Origin: CAZFLD01 sp964519835
Lineage (GTDB): Bacteria > Spirochaetota > Spirochaetia > DSM-27196 > CAZFLD01
DNA length: 31,257 bases
Direction of reading: 5' to 3'
Assembly: GCA_964519835.1 (NCBI GenBank)
Contig: CAZFLD010000054.1
Location: forward strand, 1 to 31,257
The notes below the pieces were generated by a model that saw only the letters and a program-made list of their open reading frames with translations, had not been told where the DNA came from and did not search any database. Of this stretch, positions 14,902 to 23,603 are shown in pieces (position 1 is the first letter of the stretch; each line of letters opens with the position of its first letter). A program made the position numbers and the translations under genes.

Positions 14902-17496
14902 CTATTCGGCCACAAGTGTCGCGGCCACCACGTAGAGAGTCGGCCGATTCGGTAGCCGCAACTCGTCTACGGTCTTGCTCGAGTCTACCTCGTACCGGAC
15001 GAGGAAGATCTGTGGATTGCAATCGCGAAGTATCCCGGCGGTCATGTGCCGATAGGGAGCCCGCACGACCGGGACCTCTCCAAACTTCGTCCCGACACAC
15101 CAGTCGGTGAGATTGAATTCTATTTCGTCGGTCGAATCGTCGGTGTAGACAACGGTAAGCGTTTCACTCTTGTCGCTGTTGACGGTGGTGGCGAGAAGCG
15201 CGAGGCTATCAAAACGCCCGTCGGGCAGGTCGATGGTTTGTCCCCGCGTCTCGACGAGATGGGCATCCGAAGCGACGTCGGGAAAAGCAAACTCGACACC
15301 AAGATAATTCTTGCGTCCGGGCGGAGGTAGAAGCTCCCCAGGGAGGGCAAAGCGCCCGCCAAAGCCGTCCTGATCATACGCCTCGAAATCGTCTTGGAAG
15401 GTAACGCCGTCAACATTGTACTCATCGTCTAAATCCACCACGGTGCTGCTCAGATCGGTGGCGAACTCCGTGACGATGATCGCAAACGGCTCTCGAAAGG
15501 CAATACCGTCGAAGAGAAAGACATAGAAACCGGTGTACGTTCCTTCGTTCACGTCCTCCGTCGCTCCGATGTCGAACGTAAGCTCAACCTCGTTTCCCTC
15601 CTCGATGGTGATCGTCCGGGTGTCGGAAGCGGTAAAACCGTCCGGAACCTCGATGCCGAGGCGACCGGTGACGTCGCGTGTAAAGGTGTTTGTGAACCGC
15701 GCGACGAGTTCCCCGTCGTATCCTCCGGTCATGTGGATCCGGTCCGGCCGGGGAACGATTTGCACCGGCGCGTCGACGTCAACATTCACCGCAAGAGAGT
15801 TCATTCGAACGGAGCGGCTGCGGGGCGGTCGTGCGCTTACAAACACGTACGCGCCGCTTCCGCCTACCGGTGTCGGCGAGGTCGGCATCACATCAAATAC
15901 CACCTCATGCACCTCGCCCGGCATCAGATCCCGAAACGAATCATCGCCGACGGCAACTTCGATCTCCCAGTCTTCGGGCAGACCCAGCAGCTGTAACGAT
16001 CCACGAAGAGAATCGGTCGAGGTGTTTGTCATCTGGACGGTTGCGCGAATTGGTTGACCCACAAGACCCGTCGATCGATTCAGGTCGATATCCGTCCAGA
16101 TTAGCTCAGGCGGGTTCCCGGCGAGTACCGTCACGGCAACTCCGGTTCCGGGCTCGAGACGAACAGCGTCTTCGCGACGGGATGCGCCTTCGTTTAGCGC
16201 CGCGGAGACCACACCGCTTTCGCCCTCAGCCACCCGCGATACAAGCACAAGCCCGTCGCGAAGCGCGTTGGGAACAAGAGACTCCACCGTCACGGACACG
16301 GGATCACTCTCGGCAAGCGGAAGGTAGAGCACCGTCGTCATGCGGTCGTCGGCAGCTGAGGCGATGCTCTGTATCGCGGAACGCGAAGAGGAGCTCCCAC
16401 CCGAAAGCCGCACCGGAATCTGTTCGCCGACGAGGTCGCGGAAGAGCCAAAAGGGAAAATAGTTGTAGTCAATTACACTGCCGTCATCCCGCACCAAGCC
16501 AAAAACACGGTCACCTTCCTGATATGCCCGCGCCTGGAAGTGGTGGAAGCCTTCCACCTGCTCACGAACGTCTTGGAGCAATATCTGCCGTCGGACCAGA
16601 TAGTCGATTTTCTGGGCGCCGACGAGGCCAAAGTTGTCGCTTTCGGTAATCATGATCGGGATGTCGCGACCGAGGGTCTGCCGGATAAACGTGGCAACCT
16701 GACCGATGCGCTCCACGAGACGTTCCGGCTCCTCGTTGTACGAGTGGTAGACGTAAAAGTCGAGCAGATCACCCGCCGAACGGATGAAGTTGAGTGCCCA
16801 CGGCGAAGTGTAGTTCAGCGCGGCCGGACCACCGACAAGCACATCCGGATGATCGTCTTCGAGGCGCTCCGCCACGATGCGAAAGAGCTCGTAGTACTCG
16901 TCCGCCGTACCCTTCCAGTAGATTTCGGTATCCGGCTCGTTCCAGATCTCCACGTAGCGAACCCGGAGCTCGTAGTCTCGGGAACCGGGCTCCCCGTTCA
17001 CAGCCCGGAGCGCGGCGGAGGCAAGCTCGGCCCACTCCCGTGGGTCGGTAGGTGCCTGCGTGATGTCGCCGTTTGTGCTGAGCCAGGGCACATTGTAGGC
17101 GAGCAGCAACACCGGCTCCATTCCGTCTTCGCGAACCTTTTCCACAAGCTCCCGGCCCACGTGCCTGCGGTTCTCCGATGCGAATAGCCGGCCGGGAGTA
17201 AATCCGGCCCAGTGTATTACCGTCGGGTCGGCGTTGTCGTTTGTCTCCTCGAACAGCGGCGGAGTTGTGGCAAGACGCTGGAAGGTTCCTTCCATGTTGA
17301 GCCAAAGAACGGCTCGGGCCGCAATCGAGCTTGCAATCTCAGCCACGCTCTGATAGTTGACAAGACTGAACAGCGAACGGTCGATCGGGTCCCCACTCCC
17401 GGCCGGATCGACCCTGGCGGTTATCTGCGCTCCGGCGGGGACAAGCCCACAGGCGACGAACAGCACAAGCACGAGTGTGACACGCACTCTTTTCAT
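14902..17496 (-). CDS. Secreted GH39-like (clan GH-A) glycoside hydrolase, paralogue B
   Basis: An 864-residue protein. Residues 1-23 are a signal peptide. The TIM barrel spans about 40-380, with RYVEIWNEPD (Glu187, acid/base) and IMITESDNFG (Glu285, nucleophile). The 98-residue spacing and the NEP and TES contexts fit clan GH-A and resemble GH39. A small beta region follows, then two Ig-like NEW3-type modules at about 470-680, and a C-terminal beta domain at about 700-864 containing LPDGRFDSLALLATTVNSD and LTDWCVG, a pattern seen at the C-terminus of several polysaccharide-degrading enzymes. The gene has GGAGGAGTAG before its ATG, follows paralogue A by 59 bases and precedes the sugar-binding protein by 8. 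GH39 enzymes include beta-xylosidases, alpha-L-iduronidases and arabinosidases; the specificity cannot be read here. Relation to paralogue A is clear over its full length. Confidence 0.9.
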   Translation of the reverse strand: MKRVRVTLVLVLFVACGLVPAGAQITARVDPAGSGDPIDRSLFSLVNYQSVAEIASSIAARAVLWLNMEGTFQRLATTPPLFEETNDNADPTVIHWAGFTPGRLFASENRRHVGRELVEKVREDGMEPVLLLAYNVPWLSTNGDITQAPTDPREWAELASAALRAVNGEPGSRDYELRVRYVEIWNEPDTEIYWKGTADEYYELFRIVAERLEDDHPDVLVGGPAALNYTSPWALNFIRSAGDLLDFYVYHSYNEEPERLVERIGQVATFIRQTLGRDIPIMITESDNFGLVGAQKIDYLVRRQILLQDVREQVEGFHHFQARAYQEGDRVFGLVRDDGSVIDYNYFPFWLFRDLVGEQIPVRLSGGSSSSRSAIQSIASAADDRMTTVLYLPLAESDPVSVTVESLVPNALRDGLVLVSRVAEGESGVVSAALNEGASRREDAVRLEPGTGVAVTVLAGNPPELIWTDIDLNRSTGLVGQPIRATVQMTNTSTDSLRGSLQLLGLPEDWEIEVAVGDDSFRDLMPGEVHEVVFDVMPTSPTPVGGSGAYVFVSARPPRSRSVRMNSLAVNVDVDAPVQIVPRPDRIHMTGGYDGELVARFTNTFTRDVTGRLGIEVPDGFTASDTRTITIEEGNEVELTFDIGATEDVNEGTYTGFYVFLFDGIAFREPFAIIVTEFATDLSSTVVDLDDEYNVDGVTFQDDFEAYDQDGFGGRFALPGELLPPPGRKNYLGVEFAFPDVASDAHLVETRGQTIDLPDGRFDSLALLATTVNSDKSETLTVVYTDDSTDEIEFNLTDWCVGTKFGEVPVVRAPYRHMTAGILRDCNPQIFLVRYEVDSSKTVDELRLPNRPTLYVVAATLVAE

Positions 17497-17555
17497 CTAC
17501 TCCTCCTTCTCCGGTTTCTTCTGGCTCCACTCGGCCCGTGTTGGCTCAAATAGGA

Positions 17556-20114
17556 CTAATTGGGCCTGATGAGGCTTATTGCGACGAGCCAAAAGTCGGT
17601 CCTCTCGGGCAGCTCAATTGCTACGAGATCTTTGGTTGGATCGACATCCATCGTGCGGAACATAATCCGCGGCTCGGCATCGCGGAGTATGCCGGTGGGG
17701 TTGTGTCTATACGGTGCTCGAGCGATCTCGAGCTCGCCGTGTTTTACGTTGACGCACCAATCCGTGATCGTGGTCTCGACCGTCTCCGTCGATCCGTCGG
17801 CATACACATAGGTAAACGTCACCGTCTTGTCGCCGTTGGTAGCAGCCGATAGGATCGCGAGGCCGTCATACTTCCCCGGTTCTACCGGAACTCGATCGCC
17901 GTCGGCATGCACCCCGTTGTTGTCACCGGTGGCGGTACTCGGAAAGGCAAAATCTACGCCGAGGTAGTTTACAATCTCGTTTGATGGGTAGAACTTTGCG
18001 GGATAGCTAAACGGACCGCCGAAATTGCTCACATCCGCAGGCGCGTCTTCGTGCGTGAAGAGATCGCTGTCGCGGATGCCCGACATATCAACCGGCACAC
18101 TGTCGCGATACGCAAACTCTCTGACAAACACCGCGGCTGTCTCACGAAAAAGCGTCCCGTCGTACTCGAAGGCAACCGAGAGGGTGATAGCTTCCGGATA
18201 CGTGTCCGCCTGGACGTCCGCGGGAAGTGAGAAGCGAATCGTATATTCACGAGTCTCACCCATCGGCAAATCGTATCGGTCCGGCGCGTGAACAGCCCAA
18301 CCGTCCGGTGCGTCCACACTCACGGCACCCGAGACGTCACGCGAAAAGGTATTCTCCGCGGTGACTTCGAGCGTGTACTCGTTGCCGGGCGCCGCGTAGG
18401 TTTGCAGCGGCAAGACGGTAAAAACGAGGGGTGCAAGCGCCTTTAGCCGGACCGGTGTTGAGCCGTCGCGGATAGTGCGGGTTGTCGGCTTGCGATATGC
18501 CACAAAGGTGTAGACCGCCGAGCCTTCAAGCTCGGTTGCCGAACTTGGATGGAGTCTGGCCCGCGCAGAAAACGCTTCGCCGGGAGCAAGGTCACGGAAA
18601 GAGGCGTCACTTGTCATCTCGATCCGCCAATCGCTCGGTTGCCCCACGGGGACAAGACGCCCTCGAAGAGGGACTGCGCCGGTGTTTCTAATCGTCATCG
18701 TGACGTCGACAGGATTCCCAACAATTACCTCGTTCTCGCTCAACGTGATGGATGCGATAAGATCGTCCTGAGTCTCCGCCGGCTTGGCCGTTGCCACCAC
18801 CACTTCGCCGGAGGCAAGACGAAGGGCAAAGTCGACCGTCGAACCGGCGGATACCGGTCTGTTCTCAACTACTTCAGGTCCGTCTATATTGACTCGGTAT
18901 AGAGTCCAGATGCGGTCGCCGTCGTCCGGAAGCTGTATCGTCGCCCGCAATGTGTCTGCGGCGCCCGAATTGTAAGCCACCAGTGCGACGGCACCCTCGT
19001 CGTTCCGCGTTGCGACCGCCTCCACGCCTGCCGGAACGTCGCTGACGGGTAGCTCAGATCCGCCGATGTCGCGGAATGCCCAATAGGGCCAGTAGTTCTC
19101 GGGGATGACGTACGCGTCGGTGTCGATGAGGCCAAAGACAAACGCGCCTTCGGCGTAATACGGAAGTGTAAAGTGATGAAAGGCGATCAGCTCGTCCGTA
19201 TCCTGCATAAGCGCAAACTGGCGCTCCATGAGGTAACCAAACTTGTCCTCAGGCGCAATCCGATGATCTGACTCCGAAATTATGATGCGAGGCCCGGTCT
19301 TGCCTGTCTCCCGCCGAAACAGCTCACCGTAGGTCTCGATGTCGTGGATGATACGCGGAACCGCCTGGCCGTAGGAGTGATAGCTCAAGAAGTCTGCGCG
19401 ACTGCCGCAGGCGTCTATAAATGCTCGTATCCAAGCATCAATTCCGCCGGAAGGCGATAGTACCGGACCTCCAACCTGGATTCCGGGAAACTCGGCGTGC
19501 AGCGCGTCGGCCACGTCGTTGAAGAGCGAGAAGTACTCCTCCTGCGTTCCAGTCCAAAACTGCGTGATGTTCGGCTCGTTCCAGACTTCCACGTAGCGGA
19601 TTGGCGCGCCACCTTCAATGGAATTCAGATAGCGGATCTGCCCGACGGCAAACTCGACCCACTCGGCGTTCGAGGAGGGGGCCCCTGTAAACCTTCCGTC
19701 CTTGGCAAGCCAAGACGAGTTGTATGCAAGGAGAACCAGCGGCTCTATGTGCAACTCGGCGAGGTTTTGCATAAAGCGCACCGAGTCCGGGACGTAGACT
19801 ATCCCACGCTCCGGGAAAAAGGCATCCTCGTTCAGAACGGCCGGATTACCATTGTCGTTTTCCGGCTCCGCCTCGTTGATCCGGACCTCGATGCGAGCCT
19901 GGGACCCCGCGGGCGCGAGAGATTCGAACTGGGAGATTGCCTTGCCGTCCGCCTCTCCGTAGAGGTACTGATAGTTGACGAGACTGAACAGTCCCCGATT
20001 CACGGCGGCGCCGGTGGTTGTTGCATCAACCCTAATCTCCTGAGCCGTGGCGCATAAAGCGGAAGCGGCCAGAAGCAGTACGATAAGAATAGAGCCCTTT
20101 GATACGTGGATCAT
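17556..20114 (-). CDS. Secreted GH39-like (clan GH-A) glycoside hydrolase, paralogue A
   Basis: An 852-residue protein from the ATG at 20114, chosen because GAGG lies just upstream and the sequence opens with a signal peptide (MIHVSKGSILIVLLLAASALCATAQ). The GH-A barrel shows RYVEVWNEPN (Glu180, acid/base), TGTQEEYFSLF, and IIISESDHRI (Glu281, nucleophile). Two NEW3-like modules lie at about 465-670, then a C-terminal beta domain (PGKYDSLAILSAATNGDK, ITDWCVN) ending in LVAISLIRPN. It is collinear with paralogue B. It heads the operon A-B-binding protein. A consensus promoter, TTGACA-N17-TATGGT, overlapped by the regulon operator, lies directly upstream. Like B, it probably acts outside the cytoplasmic membrane on the polysaccharide or oligosaccharide that the ABC system imports. 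Confidence 0.9.
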   Translation of the reverse strand: MIHVSKGSILIVLLLAASALCATAQEIRVDATTTGAAVNRGLFSLVNYQYLYGEADGKAISQFESLAPAGSQARIEVRINEAEPENDNGNPAVLNEDAFFPERGIVYVPDSVRFMQNLAELHIEPLVLLAYNSSWLAKDGRFTGAPSSNAEWVEFAVGQIRYLNSIEGGAPIRYVEVWNEPNITQFWTGTQEEYFSLFNDVADALHAEFPGIQVGGPVLSPSGGIDAWIRAFIDACGSRADFLSYHSYGQAVPRIIHDIETYGELFRRETGKTGPRIIISESDHRIAPEDKFGYLMERQFALMQDTDELIAFHHFTLPYYAEGAFVFGLIDTDAYVIPENYWPYWAFRDIGGSELPVSDVPAGVEAVATRNDEGAVALVAYNSGAADTLRATIQLPDDGDRIWTLYRVNIDGPEVVENRPVSAGSTVDFALRLASGEVVVATAKPAETQDDLIASITLSENEVIVGNPVDVTMTIRNTGAVPLRGRLVPVGQPSDWRIEMTSDASFRDLAPGEAFSARARLHPSSATELEGSAVYTFVAYRKPTTRTIRDGSTPVRLKALAPLVFTVLPLQTYAAPGNEYTLEVTAENTFSRDVSGAVSVDAPDGWAVHAPDRYDLPMGETREYTIRFSLPADVQADTYPEAITLSVAFEYDGTLFRETAAVFVREFAYRDSVPVDMSGIRDSDLFTHEDAPADVSNFGGPFSYPAKFYPSNEIVNYLGVDFAFPSTATGDNNGVHADGDRVPVEPGKYDGLAILSAATNGDKTVTFTYVYADGSTETVETTITDWCVNVKHGELEIARAPYRHNPTGILRDAEPRIMFRTMDVDPTKDLVAIELPERTDFWLVAISLIRPN

Positions 20115-20134
20115 GGTTGCCTCATAGTTTGCTA

Positions 20135-20148
20135 AATGTCTATACAAC
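20135..20148. promoter_or_regulatory. Operator between the divergent GH39-like genes
   Basis: AATGTCTATACAAC matches the WWTGTCYATACA core. It overlaps the edge of the -10 box of the paralogue A promoter, in the same relative position as at the tandem-repeat protein gene. A weak plus-strand promoter (TTGCCT 20117-20122, N18, TATACA 20141-20146) would be covered by the same site, so it may also control the divergent paralogue C. Confidence 0.72.
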
Positions 20149-20175
20149 CATAGACCGCAAAGACATCGCTGTCAA
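20147..20175 (-). promoter_or_regulatory. Promoter of the GH39-GH39-binding protein operon
   Basis: On the minus strand a consensus TTGACA (20170-20175), 17 bases and TATGGT (20147-20152), about 33 bases before the ATG at 20114. Confidence 0.75.
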
Positions 20176-20267
20176 GACCGGTCGTCGAGCGGAATCTCGA
20201 GCAACGCCGTTCCGTAGGGAGCGGGCAACCGCTTGCGGTCGTTTGAGTGTTCTCGTAGGCTTGTGGG

Positions 20268-22049
20268 ATGATCAAGCACATCCGTCGTGCGGCGCCCTTT
20301 GTCTTTGCGTTTTGCCTGTCGCTTTACCTCGCTTCGTTCGCTCAGGCCCTGGAACCGGAGCAAGGAAGCTCGGCGACCATTGTAGTCGACTTCACCCGTG
20401 CGGAGTCGCGTGTGAACCGGGCGCTTTTTAGCTTGGTGAACTACCAGCGCTTTGCGAGCGAGGCGGGCGCGACGGCGCGTGCGCTCTTTTCACGACTCGG
20501 TCCCGCGGAAAGCATCGCCCGAACGGAAGTCATGATCGACTTGATAGAGCCGGCAAACGACAACAACGATTCCGCGGTGTTCAACTGGTCCCGACTCTAT
20601 ACCGACCGTATGTATCGCTTTATACACAAAGACGGCGAGGCCTTCTTGAATGAGATGACGGAGATGGCAATGATGCCGTTAGCGCTTTTGACCTACAACG
20701 TAGAGTGGCTCGGTCGCGGCGGACAACGCAACGCACCTCCGACCGACCCTGCGGAGTGGGCGGAGTTTGCAGCAGCCGTTGTTGAAACCATGTCGCGGGG
20801 GCTTGCGGTCGCCGGAGAGGACCGGGACCTGCTGGTAGAGATCTGGAATGAGCCCTCTCCCGGTGGGCCGTACTGGACCGGCACGCGCGACGAGTACTTC
20901 GAGCTTTTTCGCACTACGGCCGACCGCATACACCGTGACTATCCCGGGGTGCTCGTAGGAGGACCGTCGGTGCTTTCGAGCGACGGGGCCTTTCTGCTCG
21001 AGTTTATCCAAGAGTGCGGCGAGTCCGCCGATTTTATTACCGCCCACTTTTACAACCAGGACCCGGTCCGCATGGCCCGGCGTATCTCGGACTGGGCGGA
21101 GTTTATAGAGGAGGCGACCGGCCGCCGGGGCACTCTGCACATCACGGAGTCGGACAACTGGAATCTGCGAGGATGGGACAAGGTGGACTACGTCTTAACT
21201 CGACAGTTCGAGCTTATTGCGCGATCGAATGAGATCGGCTCGTTTCACCACTTCTCGCTTCCGTACTACCGCGAGGCTCCGGGCCGGGTTTTTGGCCTGC
21301 TAAGGCCCGACGGGCGGATAGTTGCGGAAAACTACTTGCCGTACCTTCTCTTCTCGGGTTTTCGTGGCGAGGAGGTCGGTATCGATGTTGAGCTTGCCGG
21401 GATCCGGATCGACCCGTTATCCGACCATCGTGACCCGTTGCCGGTGTATGCCGCGGCTTCACGCGATCAGTCCTCCTACACAACAACCGCGTACCTTCGC
21501 GAGGCGAGTATAGCCGGCGCGGAGTTTGTTTTCCGGCTGCCGGACGAGATAGGACCGTGGACACTCCGTGTCGATCAGCTTGGACGCCCCAACGGCGTCG
21601 CGACGGTGGCGGGCAACGCCGCGGCTGCGACCTTTCGAACGCAGGAATTCCGCTCCGGGGCCGGTGGCGGCCGGGTTGTCGTCGAAGTGGACCCGGCGGC
21701 CGGTGCCGCGGTCCGTATCACGCTCCGCGAGACGGCCAACGGACCGGTAGACGTCGTGCTCGATAACGCTCGCAACGTGGTCAGCGTGATAAACGGCTCC
21801 ACCGAGTCCGTTCGTGGTCAGCTCCACGTACTTGCGCTCCCATCCGGGCGTCGTACCCGTATTACCTCGGACGTCGCGGTGCCCGCTTCAGGACGAGTCG
21901 ATGTTGAAACCGACGTGACGGCGGCGATGGCTGAGGGGGACACACAGGTTACTGCGATATTCGAGCCGTTGGCGCCCGTGCCGGGAAACGCCCGGTCGCC
22001 GTCGGAACACCGGCCGGGGCCCATCACGGCCGTGCCGGTCATGCCATAG
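20268..22049 (+). CDS. Secreted GH39-like glycoside hydrolase, paralogue C, C-terminally short
   Basis: A 593-residue protein, divergent from paralogue A. A signal peptide is at about 1-28 (FVFAFCLSLYLASFAQA). The GH-A barrel has VEIWNEPS (Glu195, acid/base), TGTRDEYFELF, VLVGGPSVLSSDG, and HITESDNWN (Glu294, nucleophile); the spacing equals that of A and B. After the barrel there is only one recognisable NEW3-like module (about 505-570: STESVRGQLHVLALPSG); the second module and the C-terminal beta domain of A and B, about 260-280 residues, are missing. The frame ends in a TAG at 22047-22049 and then stays open into DNA of a different gene, so the short C-terminus probably reflects a deletion. 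The catalytic part is intact. The ribosome-binding site is weak. Control by the shared operator at 20135-20148 is possible. Confidence 0.88.
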   Translation: MIKHIRRAAPFVFAFCLSLYLASFAQALEPEQGSSATIVVDFTRAESRVNRALFSLVNYQRFASEAGATARALFSRLGPAESIARTEVMIDLIEPANDNNDSAVFNWSRLYTDRMYRFIHKDGEAFLNEMTEMAMMPLALLTYNVEWLGRGGQRNAPPTDPAEWAEFAAAVVETMSRGLAVAGEDRDLLVEIWNEPSPGGPYWTGTRDEYFELFRTTADRIHRDYPGVLVGGPSVLSSDGAFLLEFIQECGESADFITAHFYNQDPVRMARRISDWAEFIEEATGRRGTLHITESDNWNLRGWDKVDYVLTRQFELIARSNEIGSFHHFSLPYYREAPGRVFGLLRPDGRIVAENYLPYLLFSGFRGEEVGIDVELAGIRIDPLSDHRDPLPVYAAASRDQSSYTTTAYLREASIAGAEFVFRLPDEIGPWTLRVDQLGRPNGVATVAGNAAAATFRTQEFRSGAGGGRVVVEVDPAAGAAVRITLRETANGPVDVVLDNARNVVSVINGSTESVRGQLHVLALPSGRRTRITSDVAVPASGRVDVETDVTAAMAEGDTQVTAIFEPLAPVPGNARSPSEHRPGPITAVPVMP

Positions 22050-22133
22050 TCGGTTGAGTACGATTTTTGGCACCCACAGTTCAAGTACATCGGCGGCACA
22101 TCGGCAATAGTCGTTCGCAAGCGAGGAAACACA

Positions 22134-22208
22134 ACGACCAACGGCGAACGTTTTATGCGCACGATGGAATACAAGCCCGTAGACCGTGTACCAAACTGGG
22201 AGGCAGGC
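22134..22208 (+). pseudogene. 5' stub of a uroporphyrinogen decarboxylase-like (URO-D) gene
   Basis: The plus strand reads TTNGERFMRTMEYKPVDRVPNWEAG, split here as residues 1-12 and 13-25. The part KPVDRVPNWE is the N-terminal hallmark of URO-D/MtaA-like proteins found near sugar and methyl-transfer operons. GAGGAAAC lies upstream at the right distance from an ACG where the family would have ATG. The match stops at about 22208 and the following bases are the 3' end of the ankyrin gene on the other strand. Full members have about 330-400 residues, so only the stub remains. Confidence 0.68.
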
Positions 22209-22238
22209 GGCTCACAAAGAGTAGGAATCCGAGCGAAA

Positions 22239-23603
22239 CTAGTTTCCGATCACCCAACCGGCGGGCTCCGGCGGCCTCTCGTAGCCCTCGAGGGCGATCA
22301 GTACAAGCGATCGTCGTGTCGCGACGCCCTCGCCGTGCTCGAGTTGAGTAATCTCGGCGAAGAATCGTACCTCCGAGATTGGCAGGTCGTTCCACGCTGT
22401 GCCCGGATAGGTTTCCAGAACCTCGATTCTCACAGAACGAGCCCAAATGGGACGGAACGTAGTTCGGACCGGCGTCATCGAGTCAGGAAAATAGATATCC
22501 GGCGGAGACCAATCACCGCGTGGAGTTCGGAACACAACGCGCGCCGAACTAACGCGGTTATTCTGCTCGAACCAACCCGACGCGAACAATCCACCCAGAA
22601 TCTCTACCGCGGCGATTTGGGCCCAGCCGCCGCTAAAGCCCGCGGCGTCGAATTCAAGCTCCAGCCACTCCCCTGTCCCGGAGCCATCGTCGCCCTCATT
22701 CCACGCGGTTCGAGGGTTTTCGTCGAACGCCTGATCCGGACCGTAGAAGTAGGGCGGATCGTCGGCCAGAGAGCTGCTCGCTCGCGCCGTATAGGAGAGA
22801 GGAATCCGTGTGCCGTGGAGCCGGTAGACTTTTAACCACTGCACTTGACCAATGGTATACTCCCCGCCCGGAATCAAGCCGAAATCGGGATGAGCCGGTT
22901 CCGGCTGAAACATGTGCCGGCGGAGTTGGCGTGCTCCTATCGGGGCCGCTCGGCCGGGCTCCGCACCGCGGCTTTGAAGCAAGCGTGCCGCATCGTCGCT
23001 GTCCCAATACGTAGCGGTTACGAGCGGAGCGCCGGTGCTAGGATCGGCTCCGGCATCGAGCAGCAGCCGCAGAATTCTTGTGTTATTGTGTGCCGATGCA
23101 ACTCGAAGAGCGCTCGCTTGATCCGGGTCGGCACCTGAATCGAGAAGAAGCCGAACGATCTCGGCGTTTCCCGTCTCAACCGCTCGGGCAAGGGTTTGGC
23201 TTCGTTGATCACCGCGCGCGCCGGCATCGAGAAGCAGCCGTACAAGCTCGGGTTGATTCCGCGAAACGGCATTGCTCAGCGGCGTACTGCCGATCAACGC
23301 TCCATCGGGGTGCGAGAACTCATTGATCTGCTCTAGACCGTGCTCTAGTAGCCGGCGCAAAACTTCCGAGTTTCCCGACTCCACGGCAACAAAGGCCGTG
23401 CCCGGCTGCGGGCCGTACAGGCCGGGAATGGCGACATCTACCGTGTTGTGTTCACGGTAAAACCGGTCAATGGCGGACAGGTCTCCTTCTCTGATTGCCT
23501 CGTGAAAACTCCTGACCTCTTCACTGCTCTGGGCCTCGGCCTGTCCGCCTACTCCGCACACCAAGGCAAAGGCTACCATCAGCAGGACCAATAGACGATT
23601 CAT
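22239..23603 (-). CDS. Secreted ankyrin-repeat protein with C-terminal discoidin/NADase-type glycan-binding-like domain
   Basis: A 454-residue protein from the ATG at 23603, which has GGAGG 5 bases upstream. Residues 1-24 are a signal peptide ending AEA. Residues about 28-215 hold five or six ankyrin repeats (for example LSNAVSRNQPELVRLLLDAG, LARAVETGNAEIVRLLLDSG, LRVASAHNNTRILRLLLDAG). Residues about 265-420 look like an NADase-type glycan-binding or discoidin-like domain: ARASSSLADD, PDQAFDENPRTAWNEG, DGSGTGEWLELEF, then IRIEVLETYPGTAWNDLPIS-type closing strands. Ankyrin arrays bind protein; the C-terminal domain may bind glycan or cell wall. It appears monocistronic with no operator copy. 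The order ankyrin plus this domain in an exported protein is uncommon, and the function is unknown. Confidence 0.88.
   Translation of the reverse strand: MNRLLVLLMVAFALVCGVGGQAEAQSSEEVRSFHEAIREGDLSAIDRFYREHNTVDVAIPGLYGPQPGTAFVAVESGNSEVLRRLLEHGLEQINEFSHPDGALIGSTPLSNAVSRNQPELVRLLLDAGARGDQRSQTLARAVETGNAEIVRLLLDSGADPDQASALRVASAHNNTRILRLLLDAGADPSTGAPLVTATYWDSDDAARLLQSRGAEPGRAAPIGARQLRRHMFQPEPAHPDFGLIPGGEYTIGQVQWLKVYRLHGTRIPLSYTARASSSLADDPPYFYGPDQAFDENPRTAWNEGDDGSGTGEWLELEFDAAGFSGGWAQIAAVEILGGLFASGWFEQNNRVSSARVVFRTPRGDWSPPDIYFPDSMTPVRTTFRPIWARSVRIEVLETYPGTAWNDLPISEVRFFAEITQLEHGEGVATRRSLVLIALEGYERPPEPAGWVIGN

Noticed and set aside
22155..22835. Plus-strand open frame of 226 codons beginning with the URO-D stub
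   Set aside because: Only the first ~18 codons resemble a protein family; the rest is the shadow of the ankyrin gene on the opposite strand.
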